Shown in pieces: positions 8,978 to 17,218 of a DNA stretch of 64,000 nucleotides. Every line of letters begins with the position of its first letter. The stretch's first letter is position 1. This DNA comes from JAUPKT01 sp964427855 (GTDB lineage: Bacteria; Desulfobacterota; Desulfomonilia; Desulfomonilales; Desulfomonilaceae): positions 1 to 64,000 of the forward strand of contig CAYRVH010000002.1 of the NCBI GenBank assembly GCA_964427855.1, written 5' to 3'. Made by a program: the position numbers and the translations under genes. Below the pieces are notes generated by a model, which saw nothing but the letters and a program-made list of their open reading frames with translations, ran no database searches and was not told the DNA's origin.

Positions 8978-9328
8978 ATGACAACCGAACGAATGGCAGA
9001 TTGGAAGGGCTTGGGCCTCGAGACCGTCGCAGCAGTGAGAAAGGCATGCAAGGACTTGACGTCGAGAATCACTCGTCGCCTCTCGGAAGAGGAGAAAGAA
9101 GACTCCATCAAATGGTATTCGGGGACGTGGTGTATTGAAGGCTGCCCAAATTGCCCCTGCCGCATCGAATACGTTTCTTTTGTGGGGGCCTATGACGCTA
9201 AAAACGACAGGTGGATTTCATTCCATACAGACGATGTGTGCCCTTCATGCGGGACGCATCTCATCAATGCCTGTCTCTCTCCGGAGCCGGAGAAATTACT
9301 CTCGGAATTACGTAAGCAGCCTGAATAA
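8978..9328 (+). CDS. Cys-rich hypothetical protein (zinc-binding type)
   Basis: A 116-residue soluble protein of unknown function. An acidic helical N-terminus (TVAAVRKACKDLTSRI, LSEEEKEDSIKWY) leads into CIEGCPNCPC and later DVCPSCGTHL with a further Cys (INAC). Two closely spaced CxxC pairs suggest a zinc ribbon or an iron-sulfur knuckle. The start is the ATG that follows GAGGAG by seven bases; a longer frame begins 27 bases earlier without such a site. It stands alone between intergenic spacers and converges with the next, minus-strand gene group. Confidence 0.65.
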   Translation: MTTERMADWKGLGLETVAAVRKACKDLTSRITRRLSEEEKEDSIKWYSGTWCIEGCPNCPCRIEYVSFVGAYDAKNDRWISFHTDDVCPSCGTHLINACLSPEPEKLLSELRKQPE

Positions 9329-9361
9329 GCCCCAAGCATTCTTCGCCGGCCTCATAAAGTA

Positions 9362-9401
9362 GAAAAGCCCTCGCTTGAATTACCTGCGCTCAAGCGAGGG
9401 C
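9362..9401 (-). terminator. Rho-independent terminator of the minus-strand group
   Basis: A twelve-base-pair stem, GCCCTCGCTTGA (9367-9378) with TCAAGCGAGGGC (9390-9401), is followed on the minus strand by TTTTCTACTTT. It lies just past the stop of the gene ending at 9428. A convergent plus-strand gene also ends here. Confidence 0.8.
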
Positions 9402-9427
9402 GCTCGCTATTGTGATAGTGGCCTTGC

Positions 9428-9871
9428 TCAGGCGTGTCGAACCTCGGCGATCCCTGGTATGTTGATAATGTGCAAACCACCTTGCTTCTGTATGATAAGC
9501 TCAAGAGTGTCGTTTCTGACGCCCAGGGCCAGCGTTCCTTTGGCGGTGGCGCCTTCCATGCCTGTCATCTCCCTCAGCAATTCGAGCCCACGCGCGATGA
9601 AATGGGGAGGCCCTGCCGGCAAATTGTACGTCGTATCTCCGTACACAACCGCTCCTTGATCTTTATCAATGGTCATTCGTACCGCTCGCTCCCCAATTGC
9701 CTCAAGGATATAGAGGGCGAGCAACTTTAATGGGGCCTCATCTGAGTCTGTCCCCGGCTCCTCGGTCCAACCAGACTGCTGCCATCTTTGCAACGCCTCG
9801 CGAGGCTTCAGGTCGAGCTGGCAATCAATCTGCTCCTGCAGCCTTTTGTGAGGGCTTTCCGCATCGATCAT
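9428..9871 (-). CDS. Hypothetical protein, 147 aa
   Basis: Not recognised. The protein is soluble and acidic with an alpha/beta look: helical LQEQIDCQLDLKPREALQRW, a central LLALYILEAIGERAVRMTI segment, then strands (GAVVYGDTTYNLP, LELIIQKQGGLHIINI). There are no catalytic motifs and no transmembrane segment. The start is the ATG (MIDAESP) that follows AAAGGAGG at good spacing; the longer frame upstream lacks a site. It is followed by a strong terminator and preceded by the FmdB-type gene 35 bases upstream, so the two probably share a transcript. Confidence 0.7.
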   Translation of the reverse strand: MIDAESPHKRLQEQIDCQLDLKPREALQRWQQSGWTEEPGTDSDEAPLKLLALYILEAIGERAVRMTIDKDQGAVVYGDTTYNLPAGPPHFIARGLELLREMTGMEGATAKGTLALGVRNDTLELIIQKQGGLHIINIPGIAEVRHA

Positions 9872-9906
9872 GTGTACGCCTCCTTTCTTTACAGACAGGG
9901 TTGGCT

Positions 9907-10125
9907 CTAGTGACACGTTGAGCACGACGTTGCTGAGCACCCGCTGCAACTGGACTTACCGGTACCAGAGGTCTTGAAATCTCCCGCCCCGCTCCTAAAA
10001 TTGCAGCATGACATCATTCGCTCGACTGCGCCGCCGCACACGGGACACACCACCTGGTCATCGCCGAAAACAAGCGTTTCAAAAGTATCGTCACACTTTG
10101 CACAGTGATACTCGTAAATAGGCAT
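9907..10125 (-). CDS. FmdB-family zinc ribbon protein
   Basis: A 72-residue protein beginning MPIYEYHCAKCDDTFE, the hallmark of the FmdB/CxxC_CxxC putative regulatory family. The pairs CAKC (residues 8-11) and CPVC (about 27-30) form the zinc ribbon. The C-terminus adds a Ser/Cys-rich tail (CSGCSATSCSTCH) common in anaerobe members. FmdB was first noted near formamide/formate genes; its molecular role is still unclear. A GGAGGAG site precedes the ATG. It is probably co-transcribed with the hypothetical gene downstream. Confidence 0.88.
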   Translation of the reverse strand: MPIYEYHCAKCDDTFETLVFGDDQVVCPVCGGAVERMMSCCNFRSGAGDFKTSGTGKSSCSGCSATSCSTCH

Positions 10126-10245
10126 AAAGCGCTACTCCTCCATGCTGTTTACCTTATAGATGCTCCCATCAGGGAAAAGATGCAAGGGTTTATATTACGC
10201 AGAGGACAATGGGGGCGACTTTCCCATAACCAGGCAGAGGATGCA

Positions 10246-10554
10246 TCAATACAGGTTCTTATAGACGATGGTTTCGCCGTCGAGAAAGGTCAGCGTGCTG
10301 CCGTTCTTGGTTTCCACATACTTGGCAGGCTTTAGACGATTTTTCATGGCAATGCGGGTGTCTTTTCTTGCGTTATCGGGATCTACTTTCTTCCACGATA
10401 ATTCACCGTTGTCGTACTGCACCCGGATTGCGCCGTGGGGCGAGACCTCTGTCACACGCGCAAAACCCGTGTGCGCGAGCCTTCCTCCACAACCTGCCAC
10501 CCAAGGAACAAGGAGCGAGAAGGCCAGAATAAGTATCGAGGAGCGCTTCCTCAT
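10246..10554 (-). CDS. Putative lipoprotein, 102 aa
   Basis: A basic start MRKRSS is followed by a hydrophobic core and VAGC, a good lipobox, giving a small lipid-anchored periplasmic protein. The mature domain (about 80 residues) looks like a single small beta barrel (FARVTEVSPHGAIRVQYDNG, AKYVETKNGSTLTFLDGETIVYKNL). It is not recognised as a family. The start was placed at MRKR because the signal peptide begins there; the longer frame upstream adds 19 residues with no signal logic. Its ribosome-binding site is weak. The 355 bases upstream to the next plus-strand gene hold no gene and probably two divergent promoters. Confidence 0.65.
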   Translation of the reverse strand: MRKRSSILILAFSLLVPWVAGCGGRLAHTGFARVTEVSPHGAIRVQYDNGELSWKKVDPDNARKDTRIAMKNRLKPAKYVETKNGSTLTFLDGETIVYKNLY

Positions 10555-10909
10555 GATCGTTCCAGTAACGGCGGTATGATTTCTATACTTTTTATCTATC
10601 ATAACAACCACATAAAAGTCAACAGAATAGTGATACTAGAGATATGGCGGTTCACAACTCGGTGCGTCTCACCATATGTCGCCGCCTGCCCCGAGCCCAC
10701 GAGCCTGCAACAATCTTTCGCAACAGTGTCGCGCAAGAGACGGAGCGTAAAGGAAAAATGATAAAAAGCGCGAACAGGTTGTCAGATTTCACCGCCGCCG
10801 TCGATAAGTGTTGGTGAAAGGGGAAAAAAGAGTGGCAAGAGGCCCAAGGGCTTATAGAGCCGCCTGATTTCAAAAATAGAAAGATCACAAGAAAGGGAGG
10901 TATTGGAAA

Positions 10910-11329
10910 ATGAAAAGGTTTTTTCAAATCGTCGGGGTACTGGTCGGCGCGGTGGTATTCGCAGCGCTGTTACTTGGTTCAGTGCATGCCGGTGTGTGGT
11001 TTGTCCATGTCGTCTCTCCGGCTGCGGTGTGCGTGCCGGTGGTAGGCGCCCCAGCAGCGTGCGTCCCCAGCGTGGTATGCACCCCCACCGTCTGTGTTCC
11101 CCAGGCTGTCTGCGTCGCGACGCCGGTGAGGCCCAGCACTCCTCAGAGGATCAGCTTCTGGACCGGCCCTGCCCGTCCCGGCGGAGAGCCCACGTACCAC
11201 GAATATAATACGCAAACCGGGCAGTTCAACCAAATCATTGACGTAGGCCTGAATGCCAGCGGGCAGTCGGCTATTCAACTCAGCAACACATCTGGCGGAT
11301 GGACAATACTCAAAGAAAAAATTCGTTAG
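10910..11329 (+). CDS. Exported protein with Cys-Val-Pro repeats
   Basis: A 139-residue protein with a clear signal peptide (MKRFFQIV, long hydrophobic core, ending VHAG near residue 28). Residues of about 36-75 are a repetitive stretch in which Cys alternates with Val, Pro and Ala (CVPVVGAPAACVPSVVC and onward); it holds six or seven cysteines. The C-terminal half (ISFWTGPARPGGEPTYHEYN to the end) reads like a small folded domain. The family is not recognised. The dense cysteines suggest disulfide cross-linking or metal binding outside the cytoplasm, which is inference. A GGGAGG site precedes the ATG. Confidence 0.72.
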   Translation: MKRFFQIVGVLVGAVVFAALLLGSVHAGVWFVHVVSPAAVCVPVVGAPAACVPSVVCTPTVCVPQAVCVATPVRPSTPQRISFWTGPARPGGEPTYHEYNTQTGQFNQIIDVGLNASGQSAIQLSNTSGGWTILKEKIR

Positions 11330-11450
11330 GCGCATCCCGCGGGGCAGGGGAGTCAGCGAAAAAGGACCGGCGGACCACCGTTCGCCGGTCCAATTGCTTG
11401 ACATCTGAGAAAAATCGCCTCATCAGTTAAGAAGGAAGGAGGAAGGCGGC

Positions 11451-12485
11451 ATGAACTTAGCGACACAGCGCATTCTTTTTCCTCGCATCTTCGTCTATAT
11501 GCGTCGGTTGAGGAGGCTGGCATCCCTTTCCCGTTTGGCAATTGTTCTCTGGTGCATTGGAGCGGCCCTATTGGCGTCCGCGTTTGCCTCGAAAACAGCG
11601 GCGGCAGAGGACTGTTCCAAAGCAAAGGAATACTACAAATTAGGGACGACCCTGCTCAACTACGAGGAGCGTCGTCAAGCGTTTCAGAGGGCCGTGGTCC
11701 TCTGTCCTTCCTACGCGGAAGCCCACAATAACCTTGCTGATGCGTTTGAGAATCTGGCAGCGCTGGCGCAGGGGCGGAGATTTGACGAGCAAGGTCTTTC
11801 GCAAGGCAACCGGCTCTTGGACCAGGCCGTGCAGCATTACCACAAAGCCCTGGAATTAAAGAATGATCTTTACCAAGCTCACATCGGGCTCGGCGAAATT
11901 TTTTTAGGGCAGGGCAGGTATCAGGCGGCTCTGGAAGAGTTCAAAAAAGCGTTGGCCGTAACTCCTCTCAATGAACGCGCGGCGGAAGGCCTCAAGGACG
12001 CCCGTAAAAAACTCTCGCGAGAAACTGCTGGAGGAATCCTCAAGTCGGAACAAATGGTCGCTCGGGCCAAGCAGTCGTCCACCATGTCGGCGGGGAGGGT
12101 TATGGGAGTCGAAAACCACACGGTGAGAGACCGAGAGAGCTTCCACAATATCCTTTTTGCGGGGTGGTCGGCGCAGATAGCCCACGGAGAACCCATTGAA
12201 CAGGTGAATGAAATTGGAAAGGCGCTCAGCTCCCCAGAACTGGCGGCCTTCAATTTCGTGATCGAGGGCCACACAAACACGGTGGGGGGGGTTGAGGAAA
12301 ATATGCTGCTTTCTTGGGAACGAGCGCGTTCGGTAAAATCTTATCTCGTGAAGCATTTCGGCATAGCCCCAGAAAGGCTCGTGGTTCAAGGCTATGGATA
12401 TACCAGGCCCAAGGCGCAACCGGACACTGCGGCGGAAAACAGGCGGGTCGAGGTCGTTTTTCTCGAGAAAGATTCGGGGAGGTGA
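11451..12485 (+). CDS. OmpA-family protein with TPR repeats
   Basis: A 344-residue exported protein. The N-terminus carries a basic region and a hydrophobic signal segment (about residues 28-50). TPR helices occupy roughly 55-190 (AEAHNNLADAFENLA, DLYQAHIGLGEIFLGQGRYQAALEEFKKAL). The C-terminal third is an OmpA peptidoglycan-associating domain (FVIEGHTNTVGG, LLSWERARSVKSYL, VVQGYGYTRPKA). In canonical domains the loop reads GHTDxxG, and that Asp helps bind diaminopimelate; here it is Asn, while the Arg in the LSxxRA motif is kept. An AAGGAGGAAGG site precedes the ATG. Its stop lies six bases before the start of the caspase-like gene, so the two form an operon. Confidence 0.87.
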   Translation: MNLATQRILFPRIFVYMRRLRRLASLSRLAIVLWCIGAALLASAFASKTAAAEDCSKAKEYYKLGTTLLNYEERRQAFQRAVVLCPSYAEAHNNLADAFENLAALAQGRRFDEQGLSQGNRLLDQAVQHYHKALELKNDLYQAHIGLGEIFLGQGRYQAALEEFKKALAVTPLNERAAEGLKDARKKLSRETAGGILKSEQMVARAKQSSTMSAGRVMGVENHTVRDRESFHNILFAGWSAQIAHGEPIEQVNEIGKALSSPELAAFNFVIEGHTNTVGGVEENMLLSWERARSVKSYLVKHFGIAPERLVVQGYGYTRPKAQPDTAAENRRVEVVFLEKDSGR

Positions 12486-12490
12486 CGACG

Positions 12491-13966
12491 GTGAGAGCGG
12501 CGCCACGAGGCTTTTTGACAAAAAAATATTCAGCCATCGCCGCTGCGGCTCTCATCAGATGCGGGCTGATTATCGTGCTGTGTTCACCCGTGGCCGCAGT
12601 CCTGGCCAATCCACCCTCCGAAGATCTCTACGCAGTCGTAGTGGGGATCTCGAAATACAAGGATCCCCAGATCCGTCAACTCAAAGTGTCAGACAAGGAT
12701 GCCCGAGACGTTGCCAACTTGCTGGAGGACGTCAAGCCTCTTTTCCGAAATGTCCATTTAAGGCTGCTCTTGAATGAACAAGCGACACGGGACAGAGTAA
12801 CAAAGGCGCTCAGAGACGAGCTGAAAGGCGCTCACAAGGAGGACTATGTCCTCATCTATCTTTCAGGGCACGGAGCGGCCGATCCCGACAGGCCAGACGA
12901 ATATTATTTCATCACGCACGACGCCAAGATGAACAATCTCTACGGCACCGCCGTGTGGATGAACCAGAAGGCCTTGTTCAAAGGTATTGATTCAGACAGG
13001 GTTCTCCTCATAGCCGACGCATGCCACTCCGGCGGCTTCAGCCCAGGCTTGGAAAAGACCGTGGCAAAAGAAGCTGGCGCATTCTTCTCGCTCTTCCAAG
13101 GCCTCAAGGGCCGCCTCGCCATTGCTTCCAGCCGTCCGGATGAGACGTCCCGGGAGGACGAACGCCTCGGCAACAGCATTTTTACCCATTTCCTCATCAA
13201 AGGACTCAGGGGTGAAGCCGCTGGAGACTCACGGGACGGCAAGATCACCGCGCAGCAACTGTACCAGTATCTCTACAACGCGGTTCGAAAAGCCACCAAT
13301 GACGAGCAGAGCCCGCAGCTTTACGCAGCCAAAGGAGCGGATGCCCACACGCCTGTGTTCCGCGTGCCCGTCTATGATCAACCGCTGTCATTAAAAGTGG
13401 AATACGTGTGGAAAGACGAACACGGCCGCATCCAAACCATTACCAACGACTCTGTATTGAAATCCGGTCAGAAGTTCGCGTGTCGATTTCGTCCTGAGAC
13501 CGATTGCTACGTCTCCATTTTCTGGTGGGACACCGCAGGCAATGTGGGAAGACTCTTTCCAGATGACCGGCTAATCGATGGCGCCGGAGAAGTCAAACGA
13601 GGAAATGACTACTGGATCCCTACCAAAAAAGATGGCCGCCACTGGTTTGTGTTAGACAAGAATGTTGGCAAAGAAACGTTTTATTTCTTGGCCAGCCGCT
13701 CCCCCAATCCCCGCATACAAAGTCTCTATGAACGACTCAGGACGATGAGCAGGGCGGCTCGTGAAGGGGCCTTCGGAAAGCAAGAATCCCGCGAGATAGC
13801 CAAGCACCTCGACCAACTGATGGGCGTGGAACCTGTAACCGTACCAATAGGACGCGCTCGTGAGTCTGGCGAAACCAATGCGCTGTCAGCAGCCATGGAG
13901 AACGAGATCAAGGTTTCCGGCGCTGAGGCAGTGTATCGACTCACCTTTACCCACACCTCGCCGTAG
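12491..13966 (+). CDS. Secreted caspase-like peptidase (C14) with DUF4384
   Basis: A 491-residue protein with a signal-type segment (residues 14-40, ending VLAN). The caspase-like p20 fold follows: LYAVVVGISKYKD, then YLSGHGAAD with catalytic His127 and LLIADACHSGGF with catalytic Cys178. Residues of about 305-400 match the DUF4384 domain that often trails such peptidases (YVSIFWWDTAGNVGRLFPDD). Metacaspase-type enzymes cut after basic residues; the target here is unknown. The start is GTG, chosen because GGGGAGG lies eight bases upstream and because it follows the OmpA-like gene by five bases. Export plus linkage to a peptidoglycan-binding TPR protein suggests an envelope role rather than intracellular death. 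Confidence 0.87.
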   Translation: MRAAPRGFLTKKYSAIAAAALIRCGLIIVLCSPVAAVLANPPSEDLYAVVVGISKYKDPQIRQLKVSDKDARDVANLLEDVKPLFRNVHLRLLLNEQATRDRVTKALRDELKGAHKEDYVLIYLSGHGAADPDRPDEYYFITHDAKMNNLYGTAVWMNQKALFKGIDSDRVLLIADACHSGGFSPGLEKTVAKEAGAFFSLFQGLKGRLAIASSRPDETSREDERLGNSIFTHFLIKGLRGEAAGDSRDGKITAQQLYQYLYNAVRKATNDEQSPQLYAAKGADAHTPVFRVPVYDQPLSLKVEYVWKDEHGRIQTITNDSVLKSGQKFACRFRPETDCYVSIFWWDTAGNVGRLFPDDRLIDGAGEVKRGNDYWIPTKKDGRHWFVLDKNVGKETFYFLASRSPNPRIQSLYERLRTMSRAAREGAFGKQESREIAKHLDQLMGVEPVTVPIGRARESGETNALSAAMENEIKVSGAEAVYRLTFTHTSP

Positions 13967-13982
13967 CTCCAGAAAAAAGGAA

Positions 13983-14013
13983 GGCCCGAATGCATGGTAG
14001 GAACATTCAGGCC
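13983..14013 (+). terminator. Stem-loop after the caspase-like gene
   Basis: GGCCCGAATG (13983-13992) pairs with CATTCAGGCC (14004-14013), allowing one G-U pair. It lies 17 bases after the stop codon. There is no T-run, so it is only a probable transcript end. Confidence 0.45.
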
Positions 14014-14134
14014 CCTCAACCGCTTAGTATGTCATTAGGTAGGTATTACGTTTACGACAACCCTTTGTGATAAGGGTTCCCAAAAAAAATTTTTGCGGGC
14101 TTGGTCCATTCATTTCTCGTTTTTTCGGGACAAC

Positions 14135-15433
14135 TCAGGCGAGAATGGCCGGCGTCACCGCACTGGGCAGCTCGGAAATATCCTTTAGCACCCGCCGCGG
14201 CGCGTACGACGCCAACTCTTCTGCGGAAAAAATCTGATTGGGAATGACAAATGCATCGATGCCTGCATTGTGCGCCGCCTCTATATCCACAGGCGCGTCT
14301 CCTACGTAAATGGTGTGCTCTCGAGGAATCCCTGAACGTGCAATAAACGCGTCGAACATCTCTGATGAAGGCTTGGCCTTAAATCCGTCCTCTGCGCCAA
14401 TGATATGCGTAAGATGATGATCGAGACCAAAATGGCTTGCCAACATTCGGGCGTATTTCCCGCGCTTATTGGTCACAACCCCTTTGACCACGCAGCCGTC
14501 CAACTGGCGCAACGCGTCCATGACTCCCGGCAACAGTCTGGTTTTTTCCAAGAAAATAGTGTCGTAATAATCTCGAAAAATCTTTACCCCCTGCTCTGCT
14601 TCGTCAGGCTTGAGAAAAGACCGCACAAAATCCTTCAACGAAATGCCTGTTTTTCTGGCCACTTGGTCAACTGACATGGCCGGATACCCGAGAGTGGAAA
14701 ACATGTGATTAAAGGATTCAGTTATGGAATGAATAGAGTCCAAGAGAGTGCCATCCAAATCGAAGGTGATGGACTGTATCTGTCGGGTAAGCAGTCGAGG
14801 GATTTCTTGAAATGAATCCGCTCTTATCGCGGGCGCGCCGGTCTTTGCGCAATATAAAAACAACTCCTTGAGCGCTACGACCAAGTCTGCGGCTTCGGCC
14901 GCGTGGCGGTCCGACTCGCCGTCTCCCACCAAGATGATCCGTTGGTAGGTCTTCCTAAATCCCTCTATGATGCCCAATTTGCACGTCCCGCACCTCCCGC
15001 AACCCGGCCGGGCGTACGGACTCTCCATGGCGATCCGCCCTTCAGGGAGAAAAATCAACCTGTTCGCAAAGATTTCCGGCGAACGCATGCGGTGATGTCG
15101 AAATAATGTCTCAATAGTCGCGTCAAACCCATCCGAGACGATCTTTACGTCAATGCCTGCTTCCTCCGCCCACTGAAGAAACGCCGGGAAATACGGATCC
15201 AAGGAGGCATGCCTCCGCACGAAGCTTTCCAGGTCCTTCTGAGACATCCTCATGAGAGGCGCGACGGCCTCATAAACCTCCTTCGAGCCAATCTCCCCCC
15301 TCATGTAGCGCTTCACGTGAAACCGCCAGTCCGGCGCGTGCAAATGCTCCCGAATCAGCCTGTTTACAGTGTCCTTGGTTGAGACGGTTCCATCAAAATC
15401 GCATAAAATTAAAACGCTTCGGGTCGAAATCAT
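14135..15433 (-). CDS. Double HAD phosphatase fusion (MtnX-like + Gph/PpaX-like)
   Basis: The 432 residues hold two complete haloacid-dehalogenase phosphatases. The first (1-212) has CDFDGTVS with Asp12/Asp14, KIVSDGFD, a Cys trio GCGRCGTC (145-151) and the closing VGDGESDRHAA. This is the MtnX/phosphoserine-phosphatase-like type that acts on 2-hydroxy-3-keto-5-methylthiopentenyl phosphate or similar compounds. The second (220-432) has TFDLDGTLLDS with Asp225/Asp227, VVTNKRGK and YVGDAPVDIEAA, typical of phosphoglycolate phosphatase or PpaX. Both nucleophiles are intact, so both halves could be active. The gene follows greA by 12 bases and should share its promoter. Substrates are not decided by sequence. 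Confidence 0.85.
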   Translation of the reverse strand: MISTRSVLILCDFDGTVSTKDTVNRLIREHLHAPDWRFHVKRYMRGEIGSKEVYEAVAPLMRMSQKDLESFVRRHASLDPYFPAFLQWAEEAGIDVKIVSDGFDATIETLFRHHRMRSPEIFANRLIFLPEGRIAMESPYARPGCGRCGTCKLGIIEGFRKTYQRIILVGDGESDRHAAEAADLVVALKELFLYCAKTGAPAIRADSFQEIPRLLTRQIQSITFDLDGTLLDSIHSITESFNHMFSTLGYPAMSVDQVARKTGISLKDFVRSFLKPDEAEQGVKIFRDYYDTIFLEKTRLLPGVMDALRQLDGCVVKGVVTNKRGKYARMLASHFGLDHHLTHIIGAEDGFKAKPSSEMFDAFIARSGIPREHTIYVGDAPVDIEAAHNAGIDAFVIPNQIFSAEELASYAPRRVLKDISELPSAVTPAILA

Positions 15434-15445
15434 GTCGCTGGGTAC

Positions 15446-15922
15446 TCACATGACCTTGAGAATTTCGTACTCACGAACGCCATTGGGCGTCTTCACTTCC
15501 ACTATGTCCGACACTTCTTTTCCTATCAATGCCCGTCCCAACGGCGAACTCACAGAGAGGATCCCCTGGCTGATGTCAGCTTCATCCTGACCAAGTAATT
15601 GGTAGCGCTTCACCTCGTTGGTCTCCAAATCTTCCAATTCTACCGTCGATCCGAACACGACGCGATCGCTGGACGGACGCTGATTTAAGTCAATGATCTC
15701 GCATGTCGAAAGCCTCTCTTGAAGGTCCCTGATCCTTGCCTCGATCAGGGCCTGCTTCTCCTTGGCATAGGTATATTCTGCGTTCTCAGAGAGGTCTCCG
15801 TGTCCCAACGCGACCTCAATCTCCTTAATAACCGATGGCCTTTCCACACGTATCATTCGATCGATTTCTTCACTCAGTTTCCGATGACCTTCGACCGATA
15901 TAGGCCGTTTCGGTTGACTCAT
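15446..15922 (-). CDS. greA: Transcription elongation factor GreA/GreB
   Basis: At 158 residues this is the standard Gre length. The N-terminal coiled coil carries GHGDLSENAEYTYAKEKQ, whose tip acidic residues stimulate RNA cleavage by backtracked polymerase. The C-terminal FKBP-like domain reads VVFGSTVELEDL and ends SPLGRALIGKEVSDIVEVKTP. It rescues stalled RNA polymerase in the cytoplasm. An AGAGGAGG site lies nine bases before the ATG, and a plausible promoter is 40-70 bases upstream. It is the first gene of a two-gene unit with the double-HAD protein. Confidence 0.93.
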   Translation of the reverse strand: MSQPKRPISVEGHRKLSEEIDRMIRVERPSVIKEIEVALGHGDLSENAEYTYAKEKQALIEARIRDLQERLSTCEIIDLNQRPSSDRVVFGSTVELEDLETNEVKRYQLLGQDEADISQGILSVSSPLGRALIGKEVSDIVEVKTPNGVREYEILKVM

Positions 15923-15962
15923 AGGGCGTTCCTCCTCTGCCGGTCATTGTTGCACAATTATA

Positions 15963-15992
15963 ATAGTAGCAATTGGCCGAGCGCGGGGTCAA
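15963..15992 (-). promoter_or_regulatory. Sigma-70-type promoter of greA
   Basis: On the minus strand TTGACC (complement of 15987-15992) and TACTAT (complement of 15963-15968) are separated by 18 bases. The position, about 40 bases before the greA start, fits. An overlapping TATAAT a few bases on is an alternative -10. Confidence 0.5.
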
Positions 15993-16214
15993 TGGGGACG
16001 AGGAGCTCGTTCTATGCTCAAAAGGGTGGGACGAGGTAAACATTAATAAATCACTTTAATAAATTTACATAACATATTAATTGACAATAACAATTTATGA
16101 TGATATGCGATGTTTCACCACGCGGGATGGAGGGAGTTGCCATTGATTATCCAGTCCCCAGAGAAAACAAAAACCTGCTCTATGAGGTAAGAAATGTCGA
16201 AAGGAGATGCTCCC

Positions 16215-17150
16215 ATGTCAAGAATGTGTCTCATCGCCGCCGCGCTCGTTTTGATTCTGGCGCCTTGCGCCAGCGCCGGCAATTTTGAGGTGCTTGGGGC
16301 CTCGGGGCTGGTCCAGGCGCCTCAGCCTCTTCACATAAAACCTGGTACCCTTGTAAAGGCCGAATTCAAGTCAAACTTGACGACGCGATCTGACGTTGAA
16401 TTAGATGGGGATCGAATCATTCCGGAAAAAGTTGCGGCCAAGAATGATGCCGGTCAGGTCCTGAAACCTGCCATCACGTACAAGGACCGCCCCACACGGG
16501 CCATGGCCCCTCCCCCGCAACAACATCACCCGGCTGCTCCCGCGGTGGTTGCCGAGTCTCAAGACCTCAATTCAGATTTGGAGTCTGATTTAGAGAAAGA
16601 CCTTGTCATTTCTCCACCGCCGGCGAAGTCAGAGAACCCCGTTGAGGCCGACACGACAGTGGCGCCAAAAGCAAAATCCGCTTCGGAGAAGCCGCCACTG
16701 GCCGCGACGAAAAAACCTGCGGCAAAGCAGAAGAGTCACACCGCTGTCAAGCAGTTGGCGCCGCCTATGCAAGAGAAGTTGACTGTATCCAGCAAACCCA
16801 TTCACAAGGTCCGTCCCGTGACGAGCAATTCCTGGTTCAGCGCTGCCGGCTCATATCATCGGCAGGGGCCTAATCCGACGGCGCTGAATAGCGACCCAAG
16901 GATGCTCGAGAGCTACACGCCTCGGCCGGTGGCGAGGCCCTATCCTCCAACCGCGATTCGCGGCGTCCCGCCTGTGGGCGCTCCAGATCGCATCGTAAGG
17001 GACGGCGTGACAATAAAGCTCGCGCCAGCCGCGGCAGGTCCAGCCGCGGCTCAACCGCCACAGGAAGAGGACAGTATGGGCGCTGATCTCTTTTCAACAG
17101 CCGCTGAAATTATCGGACTGCCCTTCGCTTTTATCAGCTCATTCTTCTGA
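16215..17150 (+). CDS. Exported Pro/Ala-rich protein
   Basis: A 311-residue protein with a signal peptide (MSRMCLIAAALVLILAPCASAG). The mature part starts with a possible small domain (FEVLGASGLVQAPQPLHI and following). It then becomes low complexity: Pro/Ala/Lys-rich segments, a DLNSDLESDLEKDL acidic repeat, and a Pro-rich C-terminal third ending in a hydrophobic IIGLPFAFISSFF. Nothing enzymatic is recognised. The start at MSRM follows AAGGAG by eight bases; a second in-frame ATG lies 21 bases earlier. The hydrophobic C-terminus could be a membrane anchor. A strong terminator follows. Confidence 0.75.
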   Translation: MSRMCLIAAALVLILAPCASAGNFEVLGASGLVQAPQPLHIKPGTLVKAEFKSNLTTRSDVELDGDRIIPEKVAAKNDAGQVLKPAITYKDRPTRAMAPPPQQHHPAAPAVVAESQDLNSDLESDLEKDLVISPPPAKSENPVEADTTVAPKAKSASEKPPLAATKKPAAKQKSHTAVKQLAPPMQEKLTVSSKPIHKVRPVTSNSWFSAAGSYHRQGPNPTALNSDPRMLESYTPRPVARPYPPTAIRGVPPVGAPDRIVRDGVTIKLAPAAAGPAAAQPPQEEDSMGADLFSTAAEIIGLPFAFISSFF

Positions 17151-17173
17151 TCGTTAATCCAGTGGCCGCACGA

Positions 17174-17218
17174 AGACCGTTGCAAGTGCCGCAAGAACGC
17201 GCTGCAACGGTCTTTTTC
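17174..17218 (+). terminator. Rho-independent terminator
   Basis: A perfect 11-bp stem, AGACCGTTGCA (17174-17184) with TGCAACGGTCT (17203-17213), is followed by TTTTTC. It ends the transcript of the Pro/Ala-rich gene and sits directly against the convergent zinc-ribbon gene. Confidence 0.88.

Noticed and set aside
12314..12490. 59-residue N-terminal extension of the caspase-like protein
   Set aside because: It lies inside the OmpA-like gene in another frame; the GTG at 12491 has a strong ribosome-binding site and places the signal segment at the N-terminus.
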